From Treponema sp. (GTDB lineage: Bacteria; Spirochaetota; Spirochaetia; Treponematales; Treponemataceae), in the NCBI GenBank assembly GCA_024693715.1, contig JAILKS010000048.1, forward strand, positions 1 to 64,000: 64,000 bases of DNA. The letters run 5' to 3'. The stretch's first letter is position 1. Each line of letters begins with the position of its first letter. Below are positions 63,356 through 64,000 of the stretch, one piece after another. The notes under the pieces are model-generated. The model was not told the DNA's origin. It searched no databases and worked only from the letters and a program-made list of their open reading frames with translations. The translations under genes were made by a program, and so were the position numbers.

Positions 63356-64000
63356 ATGAAAAAAATATTTTATTTTTTACAAACTGTCTTAATTTTATGC
63401 TTAGCAGCATTTTCTTTTTCATGCAACCAGGTAGAAGAACCAACTCCAATATATGTGGACAAGGCACCTACTGAGCATTGTCTCGGATATAAAACACTTG
63501 AACCGACAGATAATTTTATAACTGCCGTTTCTATGGCAAAGATGATTTATATCATTAATGATGAATTTGATTTAAATGCCGGTTCTGTCACAATCCCGGA
63601 TAGTTCAATTCTTGTTTTTGGGGACAATGGAAAAATCATAAATGGAACTGTTACGTTTAGCAACACTTATCTTGATGGAAAAGTAAAATTTAAGAATGTC
63701 AGCTTTGCGGGAACACTGTTAAATAAAACAGTCAATCTTTCGTGGTTTGGTGCAACTACAGATTTAAACGAAGAAAAAACAAATAAAAAAAATAATTCAA
63801 TTATTACACAGGTTTTAAACTGCATGGGAGACACTTTGATTGTAGACGGTTACTATCCTGTCAGTTCAAAAATTTCAGTAACGAGAGCAGTAAACTTAAG
63901 AAGCCCTGACTGGAATGAATCTCTTTGTAAAAAAACATATTCAGAAGATTCTTACGTTCCTTCTAACGGTTTTTATACAAACGGAGAGTTTTCTCTTATT
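63356..64000 (+). CDS. Beta-helix surface lipoprotein, type B (copy 2), cut by window edge
   Basis: The frame is open from ATG 63356 (after GGAG) to the edge, 215 residues. Lipobox SFSC (Cys23). It tracks copy B1 closely: LGYKTLEPTDNF, YIINDEFDL, NGKIINGTVTFSNTYLDG, LLNKTVNLSWFGA, LNCMGDTLIVDGYYPVSS and NLRSPDWNESLC. The array may go on beyond the window. Confidence 0.85.
   Translation, partial: MKKIFYFLQTVLILCLAAFSFSCNQVEEPTPIYVDKAPTEHCLGYKTLEPTDNFITAVSMAKMIYIINDEFDLNAGSVTIPDSSILVFGDNGKIINGTVTFSNTYLDGKVKFKNVSFAGTLLNKTVNLSWFGATTDLNEEKTNKKNNSIITQVLNCMGDTLIVDGYYPVSSKISVTRAVNLRSPDWNESLCKKTYSEDSYVPSNGFYTNGEFSLI

Overview
The window reads as chromosomal DNA of a low-GC host-associated spirochaete, most likely a gut or rumen Treponema. 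This rests on gene content: many lipoproteins and outer-membrane barrel proteins in a double-membrane cell, the composition, the mix of intracellular glycosidases, a chemotaxis receptor, a TPP-controlled thiamine importer and families familiar from treponemes. No transposase, integrase, phage structural gene or CRISPR array was seen.

Layout. 1-4 kb: a Fic protein cut by the window edge, a WYL-regulator remnant, argJ-argB, twin palindromes and a decayed nucleotide-kinase-like gene. 4-9 kb: thiamine ABC importer thiB-thiP-thiQ plus a YczE-type membrane protein, headed by a TPP riboswitch, with an opposite-strand secreted-protein gene lodged between thiP and thiQ. 9-20.5 kb: outer-membrane protein, thrH, a deacetylase-tsaD pair, a patatin, a four-gene run (two lipoproteins, a barrel protein, a radical SAM enzyme), then hisG-hisB-rnhA. 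20.7-27 kb: an acyl-CoA synthetase, a GH120-type beta-xylosidase, rubredoxin and a GH3 beta-glucosidase. 27-34 kb: tRNA-Ile2(CAU) with a duplicated 3' end, a papain-like lipoprotein, mnmE, a DUF4015 protein and a degenerate HD-GYP protein. 34-49 kb: a 2050-residue Ig-repeat surface protein, a metallopeptidase-barrel protein, an ABC exporter, a GH9 enzyme, a lipoprotein and an NlpC/P60 protein. 49-58 kb: a second acyl-CoA synthetase, a CBM48 protein, metK, an HD protein, an MCP, uppP and a frameshifted nnr. 58-64 kb: four beta-helix lipoproteins in A-B-A'-B' order, the last cut by the window edge.

How it fits together. The GH3, GH9 and GH120 enzymes have no signal peptide, so cello- and xylo-oligosaccharides are probably finished inside the cell. 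Much of the rest is envelope. The most unusual signals are: (1) a set of genes without Shine-Dalgarno sequences whose -10 element lies exactly 6 (or 8) bases before the start codon, implying leaderless mRNAs; (2) the tandem two-gene beta-helix lipoprotein array; (3) the thiamine operon interrupted by an antisense gene; (4) a promoter nested inside a terminator, and a terminator nested inside a coding sequence.

All functional names come from motif recognition by eye. No database search was run.
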